In this document: in pieces, positions 1-5,438 of the stretch | Position numbering within the stretch: the first letter of the stretch is position 1 | Layout: every line of letters begins with the position of its first letter | IMG/VR virus record: IMGVR_UViG_3300023284_001574 | Coordinates: 1 to 37,236 of that record | Strand: one strand, 5' to 3' | DNA from: a virus | Length of the DNA: 37,236 nt | The notes under the pieces: model-generated | The model's input: only the letters and a program-made list of their open reading frames with translations | Database searches by the model: none | Told to the model about the DNA's origin: nothing | Position numbers and translations under genes: made by a program

Positions 1-144
1 CAGCGTCGGCTATATCTAAAGCCTGCTGCTTACTGTCTAAATATGATGCGACCAATGTAAACTCCCTGGTTTTTAAATTTCTTAATCCTACCTCAAATGA
101 AGTCCCCCAGTGTCCGCCCCATTCCGCCACAGTAATGAAGTGAG
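1..144. repeat. Left copy of 144-bp terminal redundancy
   Basis: Bases 1-144 are identical to bases 37093-37236. The repeat lies inside a reading frame that continues correctly across the join. This fits assembly overlap of a circular or circularly permuted (headful-packaged) genome better than a dedicated terminal repeat, though a true direct terminal repeat is not excluded. Confidence 0.95.
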
Positions 145-187
145 ATTTATCCTCACTATGGAATTTTTTAACTGATTCACTACCCAT
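1..187 (-). CDS. Small hypothetical protein, 5' part (gene spans the circle junction)
   Basis: This is the first part of an 85-residue protein whose remainder lies at 37022-37092 once the circle is closed. The ATG at 187 has a good SD (AAAGGAG) 7-8 bases upstream and overlaps the end of the preceding gene, which indicates translational coupling. The product is soluble: a WGGHWGTSFEVGL core, then a helical segment (DSKQQALDIADAV). I do not recognise a family. It belongs to the leftward operon that begins near 1671 and crosses the contig ends. Confidence 0.75.
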   Translation of the reverse strand, partial: MGSESVKKFHSEDKSHFITVAEWGGHWGTSFEVGLRNLKTREFTLVASYLDSKQQALDIADA

Positions 188-341
188 TTTCTTCTCCTTT
201 AGACGCTTCAATCCCACCATCAGCAAACTCAGGACAGTCTTCACAAACAAACCCTAACCTGGGGTGTTTATAAAACGCCATACCCTCCTGAATCTCTTCA
301 TTACAAGACTGACATTTAACTGGAAAATCTTTAACCACCAT
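180..341 (-). CDS. Small Cys4 zinc-binding protein (53 aa)
   Basis: It begins MVVKDFPVKC and contains a CQSC pair near residues 10-13 and a CEDC pair near 33-36, the spacing of a small treble-clef or zinc-ribbon fold. The start at 341 is chosen because its ATG overlaps the upstream TGA (TGATG). A longer frame starting at 389 would overlap the neighbour by about 50 bases. The role is unknown; such mini-proteins are common in phage early operons and are usually thought to bind nucleic acid or a host protein. Confidence 0.75.
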   Translation of the reverse strand: MVVKDFPVKCQSCNEEIQEGMAFYKHPRLGFVCEDCPEFADGGIEASKGEENG

Positions 342-1060
342 CAAAACACATCCCATCCGTGCTTCACAAGCACATGCTCCTTTGACCACCCATAAGACCG
401 GTACAAGTTACCAATCCCATGGGGCCATTTCTTTTTAAATGCTGTGTAAAAATTAGTGTTTGTCTCATCGTGCATCCAAGGGCCTAAAACCTTATTGCAC
501 ATCCAAGCCCTCTTCCACCCATCCTTACTGGCCCCTAGAACTGTGACTCTCTTTTGATTCCCTTCTGCCCACACCAAACCTAATGAACCTGGTTGATGGG
601 TAGCAGCTTGGTAATGCATGGCAATGATGTGGGGGTATCTCCCCAACCAAGACCTCAGTCTCCAACTACCGGGATTCCTATCATTCATGAACCACATGAG
701 TTCAATCCCCTTTGCAACAACTCTTCTAGAAAGTTCTGGATGCAAGCAGTGGGAGGTCAAGGCTAAACCACCGTAGTCTTCATGATTCTGTGGGTTGTAT
801 TCTTTTTTGGGGGTTCTTGAGAATAACCCATAAGATGTTTCAAAGGGACTGTGAGCCTTTAAAATTCTTTGACGTTCAACGGCATATTCTTGGCTGTCTA
901 CTTTCCCCAATAAAAGATCTCTTTTTAATAACCAACTGTAAGGCCCGGTGTCATTGAGTTGATTGCCATAGTTGGAATGGGGTTTACCCACCTGGTCCCC
1001 AATTAAGGAGTATTGTGTTCTGGAATGGAAGGCTGATTCAATGAGGTTCACTTTTGTCAC
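341..1060 (-). CDS. Hypothetical protein rich in Trp, Tyr and His (239 aa)
   Basis: This is the largest product of the leftward operon. It is soluble, has no signal peptide or membrane segment, and is unusually rich in aromatic and His residues (for example DYGGLALTSH near residue 95 and PHIIAMHYQAATHQPGS near 143). That composition would suit an enzyme or carbohydrate-binding fold, but I recognise no catalytic motif and assign no function. The ATG at 1060 lies within the upstream gene's last codons (23-base overlap), as expected for coupled phage genes. Confidence 0.8.
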   Translation of the reverse strand: MTKVNLIESAFHSRTQYSLIGDQVGKPHSNYGNQLNDTGPYSWLLKRDLLLGKVDSQEYAVERQRILKAHSPFETSYGLFSRTPKKEYNPQNHEDYGGLALTSHCLHPELSRRVVAKGIELMWFMNDRNPGSWRLRSWLGRYPHIIAMHYQAATHQPGSLGLVWAEGNQKRVTVLGASKDGWKRAWMCNKVLGPWMHDETNTNFYTAFKKKWPHGIGNLYRSYGWSKEHVLVKHGWDVF

Positions 1061-1253
1061 TCGCTAATCTAATGGATATGGGTGAAATATTAAGAGGACA
1101 TTCTTTAGGGAAGTGAGTTCCTGTATACACATGTGATTTCTCATCAATAGTCATGCACGCATAATTACAGAACGCTGGGCCATTTTGATCACTGGGGCTG
1201 TGGAACGGGCAACTCCTACAACTATCCACTGTGATTCCTTGGAACTTCTTCAA
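1038..1253 (-). CDS. Cys-rich mini-protein (71 aa)
   Basis: Cysteines occur as CRSC (about residues 12-15), FCNYAC (about 29-33) and ECPL (about 52), a probable metal-binding arrangement. The ATG at 1253 overlaps the stop of the upstream DUF2279-like gene (ATGA), so it is translated as part of the same chain. No family is recognised. Confidence 0.75.
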   Translation of the reverse strand: MKKFQGITVDSCRSCPFHSPSDQNGPAFCNYACMTIDEKSHVYTGTHFPKECPLNISPISIRLASDKSEPH

Positions 1254-1585
1254 AAACTAAACACCAACACCCCAACGGTGCTGCCTAATAGGTTGGCTTT
1301 TAAATCTCCCGTAGAAACTCTCTTATCAATCATCATTTCTTTCATAAACCCCAGACTGTTAACTAACAAGAGGGAAATAATCATAGAGTTCAAATGGGTC
1401 TCTTTACCAAACTGTCTGACCATGTGAGCTGTGAGGTAACTGGCTCCTGCTGATCCTAAGACGTGGGCTTGGTGGTCCCACCTCCTAAGATTGAGGTCAT
1501 CTCCTTGCGATGTATTGGGATAACCCGTCCCGAGAAGTAACGCTGCGACACACCCTCCAATTGCCTTAACTTTCTTAATTGCCAT
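1250..1585 (-). CDS. YfiM/DUF2279-like membrane protein (111 aa)
   Basis: The protein has a hydrophobic N-terminus (about residues 8-20), then WDHQAHVLGSAGASY, a second hydrophobic stretch, and KEMMIDKRVSTGDLKANLLG near the C-terminus. This D-x-x-x-H ... K-E-x-x-x-D ... G-D-L-x-A-N-x-x-G pattern matches my recollection of the YfiM/DUF2279 family of small envelope proteins; the match has not been searched. The ATG at 1585 has a strong SD (AAAAAGGAG) at good spacing. The gene begins inside another SD-supported frame (1456-1671). A role in the cell envelope or superinfection is possible but inferred. Confidence 0.7.
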   Translation of the reverse strand: MAIKKVKAIGGCVAALLLGTGYPNTSQGDDLNLRRWDHQAHVLGSAGASYLTAHMVRQFGKETHLNSMIISLLLVNSLGFMKEMMIDKRVSTGDLKANLLGSTVGVLVFSF

Positions 1586-1671
1586 TCTAAACTCCTTTTT
1601 GATCTTGCTATCTTTCTAACAACCCTAGTTAACTTCTCCATGAACTGCCACATGTTATTTCCCCAAGTCAC
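1456..1671 (-). CDS. Small basic protein overlapping the DUF2279-like gene (71 aa)
   Basis: This frame starts at a GTG (1671) preceded by one of the strongest SDs in the window (AAAGGAGGAAGAG). The N-terminal half is amphipathic and basic (MEKLTRVVRKIARSKRSLEW). Its 3' 130 bases overlap the next gene in a different frame. The SD argues that translation really begins here. The product may simply be a leader-type peptide that feeds ribosomes to the downstream gene. Function unknown. Confidence 0.5.
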   Translation of the reverse strand: MTWGNNMWQFMEKLTRVVRKIARSKRSLEWQLRKLRQLEGVSQRYFSGRVIPIHRKEMTSILGGGTTKPTS

Positions 1672-1745
1672 CTCTTCCTCCTTTAGATAAAACTAGACCT
1701 TCCCCCTTACCTTACCGTAGTCCCTTCCTAGGGTCCTATGATATG

Positions 1746-1871
1746 ATGACTGGTGTTCTAGAGATCAGAGAGTTATTTAAATGCCCAGATAAGAAATACC
1801 ACCACCCATACCACCGGCATAGTGATGACTGTATTAATTACTTTAAAAAACAAGATCAACTCTATGTTTAG
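1746..1871 (+). CDS. Possible 41-aa Cys/His-rich peptide
   Basis: This short rightward frame lies in the gap between two leftward gene groups. It encodes LFKCPDKKYHHPYHRHSDDC, a possible C-x(n)-H-H-x(n)-C metal site. An in-frame ATG also occurs at 1743. No convincing SD or promoter is seen, so it may be chance. The rest of the gap 1672-1882 shows no other feature I can support. Confidence 0.25.
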   Translation: MTGVLEIRELFKCPDKKYHHPYHRHSDDCINYFKKQDQLYV

Positions 1872-1882
1872 TTCTGGGCTTA

Positions 1883-2128
1883 TCACTCTCTGTCTCCTGA
1901 CTCTGGCTCGCTCCGTCCTGAAGGGGATAGCTCATACAAACAAGTATTACAAAAGACATAAACTATTTTTCCACCTTCTTCAATTGGGGTATCCCTATTT
2001 GGGGCATCCCTACTAGTGTGGAGATGGATGGGCTTATGTTTATATCTAACCCACCCGGGCCTAGTTAGTTCTTTTGTAAAGACAGTCTGATCACAATATT
2101 CACAATCAGCTATCTCGTATGTTTGCAT
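1883..2128 (-). CDS. Small Cys4 zinc-binding protein (81 aa)
   Basis: The protein contains CEYC near residues 9-12 and CNTC near 60-63, separated by a basic, His-rich middle (YKHKPIHLHTSRD). This is the usual layout of a one-zinc ribbon. The start at 2128 has an SD-like AAGGGA about 8 bases upstream. It is the last gene of the leftward group that starts at 3158. No specific family is recognised. Confidence 0.7.
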   Translation of the reverse strand: MQTYEIADCEYCDQTVFTKELTRPGWVRYKHKPIHLHTSRDAPNRDTPIEEGGKIVYVFCNTCLYELSPSGRSEPESGDRE

Positions 2129-2171
2129 CAGGTATTCCCTTCAAGTTAAGTAACGGGTGGTCTCTTCCCCG

Positions 2172-2471
2172 CTACACCTCGTTCTGCTTACCAGGGTCTG
2201 GGTTAGACAACATCTCTAAACAATCTAAGTACGCCTTGTGTTTACCTTTAAAGAATTCCTTCAGGTCCGAACGCTCTACCTGCAGCAAAGCATCTTCAAG
2301 AACCCGCACTTTAAGTTTGATTGTTGATATTACCTTCCCATCAGTCAATTCATCCATTGGTGAGGCTGTAAGTTCCCCCTGGTTCAAGTGATCAATCAGT
2401 TCGTTTATTTTCATAGCGTGGACGTAATCTAATCCACCGGTAAGAATTTCTATGCTTAACTTCTTAATCAT
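2172..2471 (-). CDS. Hypothetical helical protein (99 aa)
   Basis: The start at 2471 is preferred over an upstream in-frame start at 2546 because AGGAGGAGGG lies just before it. The product (MIKKLSIEILTGGLDYVHA...) looks mainly helical, with a heptad-like stretch in the second half (KVRVLEDALLQVERSDLK) followed by a Lys-rich segment. No family is recognised. The stop codon of the upstream frame (2485-2487) directly abuts this gene's SD. Confidence 0.75.
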   Translation of the reverse strand: MIKKLSIEILTGGLDYVHAMKINELIDHLNQGELTASPMDELTDGKVISTIKLKVRVLEDALLQVERSDLKEFFKGKHKAYLDCLEMLSNPDPGKQNEV

Positions 2472-2484
2472 ATGAACCCTCCTC

Positions 2485-2595
2485 CTAATAGAGCCCTTTC
2501 GGTTTGTAAGCACTCTGATGGGCTTGGAAGAACGGGCGTTTCTCATAGTGAAACCGATAACCGGGGAACCATTGCCTGTACCCGATCCCGTTCAT
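2485..2595 (-). CDS. Aromatic-rich small frame (36 aa or longer), possibly frameshifted
   Basis: From the ATG at 2595 the frame encodes MNGIGYRQWFPGYRFHYEKR and then a Pro/Tyr/Lys tail. The same frame stays open upstream to about 2664 with equally protein-like sequence (VELRQRPHGHWWVL) but has no standard start codon there. The true gene may therefore be longer and reached by a shift from the frame starting at 2732, or its 5' end may be broken. A GGTGGG lies 5 bases before the ATG. Together with a 19-aa frame at 2738-2797 this largely fills the 2472-2826 interval. Confidence 0.45.
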   Translation of the reverse strand: MNGIGYRQWFPGYRFHYEKRPFFQAHQSAYKPKGLY

Positions 2596-2627
2596 CAAAA
2601 CCCACCAATGTCCGTGAGGACGTTGTC

Positions 2628-2712
2628 TTAACTCTACTCCCTTAACACGGGTGGTTAACTGTTCTCTAACCTGTTAGGGTTAGCACTTGCCTGATTTAAA
2701 GTCCTTTCAGGC
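2628..2712. promoter_or_regulatory. Repeated TTAAC motifs and dyad symmetries
   Basis: TTAAC occurs at 2628, 2642 and 2655, with CTAACC at 2666, at 11-14 base intervals. The last forms a perfect dyad CTAACC-N6-GGTTAG (2666-2683). A second dyad, GCCTGA-N12-TCAGGC, lies at 2689-2712. This could be an operator, an iteron-like array or RNA structure within a leftward transcript. The spacing is irregular, and overlapping small frames may explain part of it. Confidence 0.3.
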
Positions 2713-2737
2713 CGATTCCTTTGACTTGACATTAAGG

Positions 2738-2797
2738 TTATCCGTAGACAATTTCTCCAGAATAGGAGATAAGGGCTCCGAATAACCATATCCACAT
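2738..2797 (-). CDS. Possible 19-aa hydrophobic micropeptide
   Basis: The ATG at 2797 is preceded by AAAGGA at 6-base spacing, 30 bases after the stop of the upstream gene. The peptide, MWIWLFGALISYSGEIVYG, is mostly hydrophobic. The case rests on the SD and position alone; at this length chance is a serious alternative. Confidence 0.25.
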   Translation of the reverse strand: MWIWLFGALISYSGEIVYG

Positions 2798-2826
2798 TTA
2801 AATCCTTTCTACCCCTGGATTAAGAC

Positions 2827-3069
2827 TTACACAAGTTTTTTTCTGGGGGTTCTAAGGCGTGGTTCTAAAACGTAATTTAACTTCACTTTTCTCATAGCCC
2901 AATCAGCTCCACGCTTTTCTGCCAGGTCCAAAGCCTTTTCTAAGAAGTCTTCAATATCCCCTGAGTATTCCCCATTGAGCATTTTTTTATTAAGGACTAC
3001 GGCCCAGGCCCTGTTCGGACCAGGTGGCTTCTTCTTGGGTCCCTTGTGTTTATATGCGGTTCTTTCCAT
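2827..3069 (-). CDS. Small basic protein (80 aa)
   Basis: It starts MERTAYKHKGPKKKPPGPNR, then a helical acidic stretch (GDIEDFLEKALDLAEKRGAD), and ends in a Lys/Arg-rich tail. The ATG at 3069 overlaps the stop of a membrane micropeptide frame (TAATG). That coupling is why it is preferred to an upstream GTG at 3165 in the same frame. Strong basic ends suggest nucleic-acid binding, but no family is recognised. Confidence 0.65.
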   Translation of the reverse strand: MERTAYKHKGPKKKPPGPNRAWAVVLNKKMLNGEYSGDIEDFLEKALDLAEKRGADWAMRKVKLNYVLEPRLRTPRKKLV

Positions 3070-3158
3070 TATCCCACCAACCACACAATACCGCCCAATG
3101 AAAAAAAGAGAATCAAAACCCACATTAACAGACAGCGGTAATCTCTCTTGAAAGTCAT
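3069..3158 (-). CDS. Membrane micropeptide (29 aa)
   Basis: This frame encodes a basic start (MTFKRDYR) followed by about 21 uninterrupted hydrophobic residues (LLMWVLILFFSLGGIVWLVG), a clear single transmembrane segment with an N-in orientation by the positive-inside rule. Its TAA overlaps the ATG of the next gene. The SD is weak (GTGGGG). It is the first gene of its leftward group. Function unknown; short phage membrane peptides can target host membrane processes. Confidence 0.5.
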   Translation of the reverse strand: MTFKRDYRCLLMWVLILFFSLGGIVWLVG

Positions 3159-3204
3159 ACCCCACAGGTACAATTTAAAATGCACCCAGTCAATGGGTAA
3201 TACC

Positions 3205-3219
3205 ACCTACAATGTAGGT
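3205..3219. promoter_or_regulatory. 15-bp palindrome at the metallopeptidase start
   Basis: ACCTACA-A-TGTAGGT is a perfect dyad that ends 1 base before the ATG at 3221 and contains its only SD-like bases (TAGG). As DNA it could be an operator over a promoter whose -10 may be TACAAT at 3208-3213. As RNA its base pairing could occlude ribosome binding. Either would make this gene conditionally expressed. Confidence 0.4.
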
Positions 3220-3220
3220 A

Positions 3221-3538
3221 ATGGCTAAACAGGTTTTTATCAAAGGGGCTAAATGGAGATACAAGGCCATCTCCTTGGAGCAATACGTTAACCTCCATGG
3301 GGAAAAGGAGTGGGCCCACAGGGATTGTGAGACAAAAACCATGACGTTTTGTTATGGGAAAATGGACCTAGGTTTGATGCGTCATGAGGTATTTCACTGT
3401 TTCATGAGTGAGTGCTGTTTAAACTCCCTCCCTGAATGTGATCCCCTGGTGGTGGAGGAGATTGCTGCAGAGGTTTTACAGAATCATTGGGATGACATTG
3501 ACCTGAGTGCTAAAAAAATCTTGAAGGACATACAGTAA
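3221..3538 (+). CDS. HExxH zinc metallopeptidase-like protein (105 aa)
   Basis: Residues 54-59 read RHEVFH, matching the HExxH zinc-binding helix of zincins (H55, E56, H59). An acidic helix (VVEEIAAEVLQNH, about residues 86-98) follows and could supply the third ligand and substrate cleft. This short fold is seen in phage and toxin-linked zincins. The gene is the only rightward one in a leftward region and has its own palindrome upstream and a terminator-like hairpin downstream, the layout of a moron. Protease activity is inferred from the motif; the substrate is unknown. Confidence 0.65.
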   Translation: MAKQVFIKGAKWRYKAISLEQYVNLHGEKEWAHRDCETKTMTFCYGKMDLGLMRHEVFHCFMSECCLNSLPECDPLVVEEIAAEVLQNHWDDIDLSAKKILKDIQ

Positions 3539-3567
3539 TTTTTTCTTAAAAGTGTTATGAGTAATTC

Positions 3568-3628
3568 GATTCTTTATAGAATCTCTCACTCTTAGGCCCT
3601 AGCTGCGCTTGTCGTTCTGGGGCCTTTT
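3568..3628 (+). terminator. Terminator region after the metallopeptidase gene
   Basis: Two dyads follow the stop at 3538: GATTCT-TTAT-AGAATC at 3568-3583, and AGGCCC at 3594-3599 pairing with GGGCCT at 3620-3625 and followed by TTTT. The second looks like a rho-independent terminator for the rightward gene, with a rather long loop. It also separates this gene from the convergent leftward gene ending at 3627. Confidence 0.5.
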
Positions 3629-3758
3629 ACTTTTTAGCTTTGCGTTTTAGGAGTGCTCTTGAGAGGCGTTTGCGCTCCTCTTTAGTACTTGAGGCACCTG
3701 TGAACTTTCTAAAGGCTGCTGACACATTCTCTGCTGTAGGTTTTTCTTTCTCTGCCAT
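3627..3758 (-). CDS. Small basic protein (43 aa)
   Basis: The start at 3758 is supported by AAAGGAAC about 8 bases upstream; an in-frame start at 3833 lacks this. The peptide is MAEKEKPTAENVSAAFRKFT followed by a strongly basic C-terminus (KRLSRALLKRKAKK). It could bind nucleic acid. It is convergent with the metallopeptidase gene. No family is recognised. Confidence 0.55.
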   Translation of the reverse strand: MAEKEKPTAENVSAAFRKFTGASSTKEERKRLSRALLKRKAKK

Positions 3759-3875
3759 GACTGTTCCTTTCAACTGGGTGAGATGTATGGAAGAAAAGCT
3801 TGCGCTCAACACCCCACCCAGCGCACCATCCATGAAGGAGGCCGTTAGGCCTTCCTTTAAACTCTAGAACAGATT

Positions 3876-4028
3876 CTATGCAGCGTCTAGGGATTGTCCT
3901 TGGTCCACTGCGTTTATTACCACTGTGGTGGCTGGATCAAACCGCACTTGCTCACAGGCTCGATAGAAATCTGGAGCCATGGCAGTCCTCACCTCACCCC
4001 TGAAACTCTCTAATATGAATACGCACAT
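3876..4028 (-). CDS. Hypothetical protein (50 aa)
   Basis: The ATG at 4028 has a textbook SD (AGGAGGACTT) directly upstream, so the in-frame start at 4073 is rejected. The sequence MCVFILESFRGEVRTAMAPD has a short hydrophobic start but no clear membrane segment. It is divergently oriented to the rightward early operon and may share the control region at 4029-4134. Function unknown. Confidence 0.6.
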   Translation of the reverse strand: MCVFILESFRGEVRTAMAPDFYRACEQVRFDPATTVVINAVDQGQSLDAA

Positions 4029-4050
4029 AAGTCCTCCTGTGTCCATTTGT

Positions 4051-4084
4051 CCACAGTGTAACATAAACCACACAGTGTTAACAC
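4051..4084. promoter_or_regulatory. Operator-like repeats in the divergent early region
   Basis: CACAGTGTAAC (4052-4062) recurs as CACAGTGTTAAC (4071-4082), 19 bases apart, about two helical turns. The second copy includes the perfect palindrome GTGTTAACAC (4075-4084). The repeats lie between the divergent starts at 4028 and 4135, just upstream of the rightward promoter, where a repressor or activator would be expected to bind. The XRE-type protein at 36700-36993 is a candidate binder by inference only. Confidence 0.4.
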
Positions 4085-4099
4085 CTCTTAACAGTATAC

Positions 4100-4128
4100 T
4101 TGACTATAGGTGTCAGATAGGGTATTAT
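4100..4128 (+). promoter_or_regulatory. Sigma70-type promoter for the rightward operon
   Basis: TTGACT (4100-4105), a 17-base spacer and TATTAT (4123-4128) each differ from consensus at one position. The predicted start, 7 bases beyond the -10, falls at about 4135, on the ATG of the first gene. It is the best promoter in the window and drives genes that continue rightward without an obvious strong terminator for more than 12 kb. Confidence 0.75.
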
Positions 4129-4134
4129 AAGAGC

Positions 4135-4389
4135 ATGAAAAGAATGATGTTGATAGCACTTTGTTTGTTGTTTGGAGCCTGCTCAACGGCTCAATACAGG
4201 GCCTTTATGGATGGGTATAAGGAAGGCAGAAGTATGGGTCTGGGGAGGGTGGGCTATCACGCCGCTGGTGGGACTGATGAAGAAACCTCTAAATCCACTC
4301 AGTATACCTCAGACCATCAGAAGGAAAAAAACGCCTGCATGTATGATGCTGCCTCAAAAGGAATTGACTACTCTCACTGTCCATTCTAA
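4135..4389 (+). CDS. Small lipoprotein (84 aa)
   Basis: A signal peptide MKRMMLIALCLLFGAC carries a type II lipobox (LFGAC, Cys16). The mature part is polar (GYKEGRSMGLGRVGYHAAGG) with two further Cys near the end, and is probably anchored in a membrane facing the periplasm. It is the first gene after the strong promoter. There is no SD, and the predicted transcript starts on or beside this ATG, so leaderless initiation, or use of the ATGs at 4144/4147, is likely. A first-expressed phage lipoprotein could act in superinfection exclusion; that is inference. Confidence 0.75.
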   Translation: MKRMMLIALCLLFGACSTAQYRAFMDGYKEGRSMGLGRVGYHAAGGTDEETSKSTQYTSDHQKEKNACMYDAASKGIDYSHCPF

Positions 4390-4398
4390 CCTCTAAAT

Positions 4399-4617
4399 AT
4401 GGCAAGTGATAAACCAGCAGGCAAAGGTCGGTCACCCGGTAAACCCGGAGACAAGAATCTTAGAAAAGCACTAGGGTTCAAATCTTCTGGTCAAAAGAGG
4501 ATCACCCCCAAACGAACCCCTGAAGGGCAAGCAGATGCCCGGTCCTTTAATGGGATCAAAGGGTATCAGAAAGAGGGAGCAGGCACTTCTAATAAAAAGG
4601 GTGAAGACACACAGTAA
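4399..4617 (+). CDS. Basic, disordered hypothetical protein (72 aa)
   Basis: It is low in hydrophobic residues and rich in Lys, Gly and Pro (KPAGKGRSPGKPGDKNLRKA at its start), so probably unstructured and possibly nucleic-acid binding. It starts 9 bases after the lipoprotein stop without a clear SD, and its own stop overlaps the next ATG (TAATG). No family is recognised. Confidence 0.6.
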   Translation: MASDKPAGKGRSPGKPGDKNLRKALGFKSSGQKRITPKRTPEGQADARSFNGIKGYQKEGAGTSNKKGEDTQ

Positions 4618-4910
4618 TGCTTGAACGCAAGCACTCAGATGATGAAATCCGTGCCATGGCCGTTAACATGGTCAATGGTGTCTCTAAGAATTTTGACCTA
4701 GAGGTGGACTGGCCCTCAGTGGCTAAAGCCCTTTATGATGAAGGTCAAGAAGAAGTCTCACAGTACCTAGTGGCATTTGCGGACCGCCTCTCCCCTAAAG
4801 ACAAATTTGCCTTAGCAGTTCACTTGCTAGAATTCGATAAGGATGCTAAGAAAAAACTCAAGAATGGGAGATCAAGAGTCAAAAAACCCTCTAAGGGTAA
4901 GCAGCACTGA
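4617..4910 (+). CDS. Hypothetical protein (97 aa)
   Basis: An acidic, helical N-terminal two-thirds (EVDWPSVAKALYDEGQEEVS, then LSPKDKFALAVHLLEFD) is followed by a strongly basic tail (KKKLKNGRSRVKKPSKGK). It is coupled to the upstream gene by a TAATG overlap. No domain is recognised. Confidence 0.7.
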   Translation: MLERKHSDDEIRAMAVNMVNGVSKNFDLEVDWPSVAKALYDEGQEEVSQYLVAFADRLSPKDKFALAVHLLEFDKDAKKKLKNGRSRVKKPSKGKQH

Positions 4911-5106
4911 GCAGACCATCCACCGTCTTCAAAAGACCGAGGCACGGCTCAGCAAAATAGTCTCCACCCAAGCAGAACAACTCTCAAAAGCCCATGACCA
5001 GTATGAAGTTATGGCCAAACAATCTTACCGTATTGAGGGGGAGAGAAATGCCCTCATTGAGATGGTGAATAAATTATTAGAAATCATTACAGGAGCCAAG
5101 AAATGA
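4843..5106 (+). CDS. Coiled-coil protein (up to 87 aa)
   Basis: After a basic start the sequence is a nearly continuous heptad-rich helix (TIHRLQKTEARLSKIVSTQA, then IEGERNALIEMVNKLLEII). In-frame ATGs occur at 4843 and 4864 and neither has a strong SD, so the start is uncertain. It overlaps the preceding gene by 47-68 bases and the following gene by four. It is a likely oligomeric accessory protein of unknown role. Confidence 0.6.
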   Translation: MLRKNSRMGDQESKNPLRVSSTEQTIHRLQKTEARLSKIVSTQAEQLSKAHDQYEVMAKQSYRIEGERNALIEMVNKLLEIITGAKK

Positions 5107-5438
5107 CCAAGAAAGAATATTTTAAATTCCACCAGGCCTGCACCAAACGAATGACAGACATCACCCGCAAAAAGAACCACGACTACACTGGTGGGTCTGA
5201 TGATCCCTTTGCCAACTTTAAAGGAGTGGAGGCTGTAGGTGTTTGTTCCACTGAAGTGGGCTTCTTAACCCGGATGCATGACAAATATGCCCGGGTCAAT
5301 TCATTTGTGAAAAAAGGGGTTCTCCTGGTGGAGGATGAGTCTGTGCAGGACACACTATTGGATTTGGCAAACTACTGCATTTTGATGGCAGGCTTTATTA
5401 AAAGTAAAAGAAACGAAAAGAAACGGAAAAAGCAATGA
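5103..5438 (+). CDS. Nmad1/DUF1599-family protein (111 aa)
   Basis: The order KKNHDYTG, DPFANFKGVEAVGV, then a Glu-rich helix, LTRMHDKYARVNSFV and QDTLLDLANYCILM matches what I know of the DUF1599 domain, also called nucleotide modification associated domain 1. This helical fold is related in style to MazG-type nucleotide-binding proteins and is frequent in phages with altered DNA bases or altered nucleotide pools. A basic tail (KRNEKKRKKQ) follows. The reaction is not established; a role in nucleotide metabolism or DNA modification is inferred. It overlaps both neighbours by 4 bases. Confidence 0.75.
   Translation: MTKKEYFKFHQACTKRMTDITRKKNHDYTGGSDDPFANFKGVEAVGVCSTEVGFLTRMHDKYARVNSFVKKGVLLVEDESVQDTLLDLANYCILMAGFIKSKRNEKKRKKQ

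Noticed and set aside
1790-1840. 15-residue hydrophobic leftward frame (MPVVWVVVFLIWAFK)
   Set aside because: No SD and overlaps a competing rightward frame; too short to support.
1822-2016. Hydrophobic rightward frame opposite the zinc protein at 1883-2128
   Set aside because: Antisense overlap with a better-supported gene, and no SD.
3835-3857. AAGGAGGCC-GTTA-GGCCTTCCTT hairpin as a leftward terminator
   Set aside because: The stem is imperfect and, read leftward, lacks a U-tract; it may be only an incidental dyad near an SD-like sequence.
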